A DNA stretch of 64,000 nucleotides, from positions 1-64,000 of the forward strand of contig CAKULD010000009.1 in NCBI GenBank assembly GCA_934667065.1. Reading direction: 5' to 3'. Positions 60,634 through 64,000 of the stretch are shown piece by piece. The notes under the pieces were generated by a model. The model saw only the letters and a program-made list of their open reading frames with translations, searched no databases and was not told where the DNA came from. The translations under genes and the position numbers were made by a program. Every line of letters starts with the position of its first letter. The stretch's first letter is position 1. The DNA is from an uncultured Collinsella sp. Lineage in GTDB: Bacteria > Actinomycetota > Coriobacteriia > Coriobacteriales > Coriobacteriaceae.

Positions 60634-61755
60634 CTAGTTATCCCCGTCCCCCGCGGGCGAGTTCTTTTGGTTGCGGCGGTTACTCCAGGTCACGTTGTGG
60701 TCCTTGTAGTAATCGGGCGCCTCGTTGCCGCTCGCGCTAATGGGGTCGTTGCCGGTGAGTGTGTCGGCGATATCCTGCACAAACTTAATGAACAGGCTCG
60801 TGTCGTCGGTCTCGGACGAATCAAAATCGAAGCCGAACTCCACCGCACCGCCAATGATCTTGTCCACGCACTCCGGGTCGTCGCCGTCCAGCCAAATGAC
60901 CACGGTGTACTTGTCCACGTCGCCCACGCGGAAGTTCGCATGGCTGATAGTGGTCACCACGTCGTTGGACTCGAACGGCTCGGTATTGGGCTCGGGGTTG
61001 CCGTCGGACGCGGTCGCCGCGTAGGTGGTGGGCTCGCCGTTGCGGTACACGCGCACGCGCGCGGCCTTCTCCACGCCCTTGCTGGCGCTGACCACCTTGA
61101 GCTTGGCGCTGTAGCCCAGGTCGGTCTTGCCGGCGTTGCGGATATAGAAGGTGTACGCAACGTAGTTTTTGCCGTTGTGGCTGCCGTCGACGTCGTCCAG
61201 GTTGGTGGGCAGGTCGTCGGCGGCAATGTTGGTGCCGTTGTCCACGGCGTCGGCCGCCAGGCGCGCGGTGGCGTTGTTAAAGTCGCCGTTGTCGGCAATG
61301 GCCACACCGCGGCGGAACAGCTCCAGGCGGTTGAGGTTGATGGTGAAGTTGCCCATGTTTTCCTGCATAAACGACAGGGCGAACAGCACGCCAAAGGCAA
61401 GCGCCAGCACCACGAGGGCCTTTTGCAGCTTGTCCATGCGCAGCAGCGCCGCGCCGATGCGTTCCATGCGGCGCTTGGGCATATACATGGAGACTACGGC
61501 CTCGGGGTCGATGTCGTCGAGGTCCTGATCGGCCAGCGCCTGCTCCAGCTCCTCGATGCGTACCACGCCGCGCAGGTCGCGCTTGGGCTTGCGCTTGCCG
61601 AAGCGCTTGCGCGGGGCGGGGTCCGTGGCGGCCGAGCCCTCAGCATCGACGCCAGATGCGTCACTTGCCGTGCCCTCGGCCTGACCCTCGGCCAAATCCT
61701 CAGCCAAATCCTCGGCAGCTTGATCTTTGTTGTCGTTACGCTTGAACAGTGCCAT
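60634..61755 (-). CDS. Membrane-anchored protein with a subunit-like C-terminus
   Basis: A 373-aa protein. The N-terminal ~108 residues are acidic then basic and cytoplasmic; one helix (about 110-130, LQKALVVLALAFGVLFALSF) spans the membrane and lacks the ATYAWF cleavage motif. The outer part carries YTVVIWLDGDDPECVDKII, the signature of the exported subunits. It could remain in the membrane and tether the fibre. Five bases separate it from the PilZ gene. Confidence 0.82.
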   Translation of the reverse strand: MALFKRNDNKDQAAEDLAEDLAEGQAEGTASDASGVDAEGSAATDPAPRKRFGKRKPKRDLRGVVRIEELEQALADQDLDDIDPEAVVSMYMPKRRMERIGAALLRMDKLQKALVVLALAFGVLFALSFMQENMGNFTINLNRLELFRRGVAIADNGDFNNATARLAADAVDNGTNIAADDLPTNLDDVDGSHNGKNYVAYTFYIRNAGKTDLGYSAKLKVVSASKGVEKAARVRVYRNGEPTTYAATASDGNPEPNTEPFESNDVVTTISHANFRVGDVDKYTVVIWLDGDDPECVDKIIGGAVEFGFDFDSSETDDTSLFIKFVQDIADTLTGNDPISASGNEAPDYYKDHNVTWSNRRNQKNSPAGDGDN

Positions 61756-61760
61756 GGCGA

Positions 61761-62426
61761 TCAGAGCTTATATTTGGCGCGGATGTGGCCGACGTATTCT
61801 TTAACGAGCTCGCGCTCCATGTCGTCGGCGTAGCGGAACTGCAGGCCGCAGACGTTGCGGTACAGGCTGCCCTTGGGCGCGGGGCGCACCCAGCACACGA
61901 TGCCCAGCTGCTCGGGCAGCTCGTGGCGCTCGCCCTGCAGGCGGATCGCGGGCATTTGCACGGCCAGGGCCTCGCCCACGTCGGGGTAATCGTTAAGGTA
62001 GATTGCCAGACCGCCGGCCGAGACGTCGATGGTCATGGCGTCCTCGGGCTCGGGGGCGGTCGCGTTGTCGCGCTGGTAGGTCAGGCGCATGGCGACCTTA
62101 AAGCGCTCGTCGCGGCGCTTGACAAAGCTGCGCTGCTCGGCGACTTTGCGCATTTTCCAGTAGGTGCGGATGCCCTTTTTCTCGACCGACTCGGGGTAGC
62201 CGGCGAGCACGAACGTCTCCTCGCCCACCTGGTATTGCAGCAGCAGCTTTTGGTTTTCGTCCATGATGAGCGGCTTGCCGGCCAGCATGGGCGCGCTCAT
62301 AAGAAAGAACGCCTCGTCCAGGTCCTCTTTGTACGTGGCGAGCATGTTGAAGTCGGTTTTTTGGCCCATGGGCACGTCGAATGCCACCTGAAGCTTGGTC
62401 CCCGGCGTTATCTGTTGCTCTGCCAT
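61761..62426 (-). CDS. PilZ-domain (YcgR-like) c-di-GMP receptor
   Basis: A 221-aa cytoplasmic protein. An N-terminal YcgR-like beta domain leads into a PilZ domain with the c-di-GMP motifs RRDER (from SFVKRRDERFKVAM) and DVSAGGLAIYL. The start at 62426 lies after a weak GGGGGAGAA-like site; a longer frame to 62675 is unsupported. It is transcribed with the membrane-anchored subunit-like gene, suggesting c-di-GMP control of it. Confidence 0.87.
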   Translation of the reverse strand: MAEQQITPGTKLQVAFDVPMGQKTDFNMLATYKEDLDEAFFLMSAPMLAGKPLIMDENQKLLLQYQVGEETFVLAGYPESVEKKGIRTYWKMRKVAEQRSFVKRRDERFKVAMRLTYQRDNATAPEPEDAMTIDVSAGGLAIYLNDYPDVGEALAVQMPAIRLQGERHELPEQLGIVCWVRPAPKGSLYRNVCGLQFRYADDMERELVKEYVGHIRAKYKL

Positions 62427-62586
62427 GTATTCTCCCCCAGTCGCGGGCGCCGATATCATCGTCGTGCGCGATGCACATTGGGCTATTGTACCTGCTTTGG
62501 CGCAGGTTGCAGCACGGGGTGCGCGAAATGGCGGGATGGTGAGGGCAAGGGCGCACGGAATGCAAGGCCACCGCCGCCAGCAACCG

Positions 62587-64000
62587 CTAGCACATCTGCT
62601 CTGCGCGCTCTGACAGTCGATACTTGCGGTTGCGACTCGTCGCTGGCGCCGTGGGCTCAAGCTCGCCCTGGGCAATGAGCGCGTTGACGCGTGACCTAAC
62701 CTGGGAGATGGTAAGCCCCGTGTGCTCTACCAGCTCGCGCGTCCCCAATTCGCCATAACGCTTGAGCGCCGTCACGATTAAGTCCCCGCCGTGATCGACC
62801 GGCTCGATCTTTGAACGGTAAAGTACGACCTTGAACCGATCGAATCCCGGGCAGAACAGGGGCTCGGCCAAACCATGCGCACGCATGGCATCGATCATCA
62901 TCGGAATGCCCGAGCCATTGCCCTCAGCCGGCGAACCTGCGCCATCCGGCAGCGGGACAATCGACATGAGTTTCACGAGCGTCGCGTTACGGCATCGAGA
63001 GCTGCCGTCAAACAAGTTCTCGCGAGTCTTTCCTCCGTATAGACCGCCGGGGTTTGTCACTTCGACACGATCGTCAAAGACGTCGACGGCAATCGATTGC
63101 CCACAGAAGCGGTCCCCGTATTCCCTGTGAATCACCGCGTTGGCAATCGCCTCGCGCAAGACCTCCTCGGGAATCTCCAGCGAATCGGCGCGCGAGACGC
63201 CCTGGACGGTCGAGGTACGGCGCAAATTCTTGGCGACAGCCGCGACAGCATCCGAGATCATCTCGCCCAACGTTCCCTCGCAGATTGCGCGGTCCATGAA
63301 CCTCAGCGATCCCGCCGCGCCTTTCTGGGTCCCGACACGGACAGCCACGTCGATAAACAGCTTGGGATAGAACTGCTGAGGATAGGCACCCGCGGCCAGG
63401 AGTCCCGCCTTAGTCACATTGCCCTGGGAGTCGAGGAAATTCAAACGCTCCAACTTCGTTTGCTTGTCCGGCGCGCCGCGCATTGCCCGGGGTGTCAACG
63501 AGAAAGCACGCTCTATCGTGCGGTCAACCAATGGTTCGTCGAGGTCATCTGCGCCCGCACCCGGCACCGCGTCGCGATCGCTCGGGCTCGTCCGTTCGTA
63601 TGACGCCAACGCGAGCACCTCGGTCGATGAAAGCAGCACGTCTTTGTCGTCGATGCGCTTGTAGCTGCCGCCCTGGGCGCCGCGCTCCATTACATAGCAG
63701 GGCTTGCTCGACGGATCGAGCTCCTCAATCGTGATGACGAGAACAATGGTGCCCTGAAGCTCCACTCGCTCAATCGTGTATTTGGGCGGGTTGGCCAGCT
63801 TTCCTCGACCGCCGGCATCGCCCATGCCTGCGACAAATTGGTTGAGCACCTTCTCGGTCTCGAAGTTCTCAACCGGGACAAAACCCGCGCGCTCGCTCAC
63901 GCCGAGCACGATGATTCCGCCGGCGGTGTTCGCGAATGCGCTCACCGTTTCCCATACGTCGCGGGAAAGCGTCGTGGCGCTCTCCTTGACCTCGACGTTA
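62587..64000 (-). CDS. Schlafen/AlbA_2-type ATP-binding regulator, partial
   Basis: Partial at the window end; the open frame reaches 63999 and its start is beyond 64000. The N-terminal part VEVKESATTLSRDVW, then SAFANTAGGIIVLGVSE, is an AlbA_2/Schlafen-like domain. The middle (REAIANAVIHREYGDRFCG) is an ATP-binding region of the ATPase-c_4 kind. The C-terminus (KRYGELGTRELVEHTGLTIS, then QVRSRVNALIAQGELE) is a winged-helix. Such proteins act as transcription regulators or in defence. Confidence 0.85.
   Translation of the reverse strand, partial: NVEVKESATTLSRDVWETVSAFANTAGGIIVLGVSERAGFVPVENFETEKVLNQFVAGMGDAGGRGKLANPPKYTIERVELQGTIVLVITIEELDPSSKPCYVMERGAQGGSYKRIDDKDVLLSSTEVLALASYERTSPSDRDAVPGAGADDLDEPLVDRTIERAFSLTPRAMRGAPDKQTKLERLNFLDSQGNVTKAGLLAAGAYPQQFYPKLFIDVAVRVGTQKGAAGSLRFMDRAICEGTLGEMISDAVAAVAKNLRRTSTVQGVSRADSLEIPEEVLREAIANAVIHREYGDRFCGQSIAVDVFDDRVEVTNPGGLYGGKTRENLFDGSSRCRNATLVKLMSIVPLPDGAGSPAEGNGSGIPMMIDAMRAHGLAEPLFCPGFDRFKVVLYRSKIEPVDHGGDLIVTALKRYGELGTRELVEHTGLTISQVRSRVNALIAQGELEPTAPATSRNRKYRLSERAEQMC

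Overview
The window looks like chromosomal DNA from a high-GC Coriobacteriia actinobacterium, most probably a Collinsella. This is inferred from the housekeeping proteins, the gut-actinobacterial gene mix and the codon use; no rRNA or marker comparison was possible. Most genes are on the minus strand.

Layout. About 0-11 kb: tRNA-Arg, a small hypothetical, serS, proC, rlmH, an SPFH protein, tRNA-Leu, tatD, rsmA, metG, rsmI, a GH5-like protein with an altered active site, and tRNA-Phe. About 11.4-21.6 kb: a Tad/Flp pilus operon (cpaB, tadZ, tadA, tadB, tadC, flp, then several TadE/TadG-like pseudopilins and a DUF192 protein), tightly overlapping and behind one promoter region. About 21.7-30 kb: rsgA, a P-type Ca2+-ATPase with a structured leader, pyk, a nuclease-like protein and a zinc phospholipase C-like protein. 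About 30-33 kb: an ECF metal importer (CbiM/NikM, Q and O types) behind a NikR-type operator, so probably for nickel. About 33-43.9 kb: pheT and pheS (pheS has a T-box leader), an M32 carboxypeptidase, glmM, a DUF4012 protein and an EamA transporter.

About 44-53 kb and 57.8-62.4 kb: two related loci that I consider the most novel part. They encode two SipW/ER-type signal peptidases, a membrane-anchored McrB-like AAA+ ATPase, a McrC-like (DUF2357-type) protein whose nuclease end is replaced by a long coiled coil, and seven paralogous membrane or exported proteins. Six of the seven carry a SipW-type ATYAWF motif, and most share a C-terminal W-L-E-G-x-D-P-x-C signature. A PilZ c-di-GMP receptor gene ends the second locus. 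Together they suggest a TasA-like surface fibre or coat made with AAA+ help and tuned by c-di-GMP. This is inference from gene content and order.

Between the two loci (53-57.7 kb) is an accessory stretch: tRNA-Val, repeats, a second nuclease-like paralog, a DUF5710 protein, a zinc-ribbon protein and an HNH endonuclease. The window ends inside a Schlafen/AlbA_2-type ATP-binding regulator.

A second unusual pattern is at tRNA-Arg, tRNA-Leu and tRNA-Phe. Each is followed by a second copy of its own 3' end and terminator, about 190 bp away, separated by a GC-rich hairpin spacer shared by the three loci. The spacer carries an inverted copy of that tRNA's own T-loop box. No CRISPR array, rRNA, intact insertion sequence or prophage was seen.
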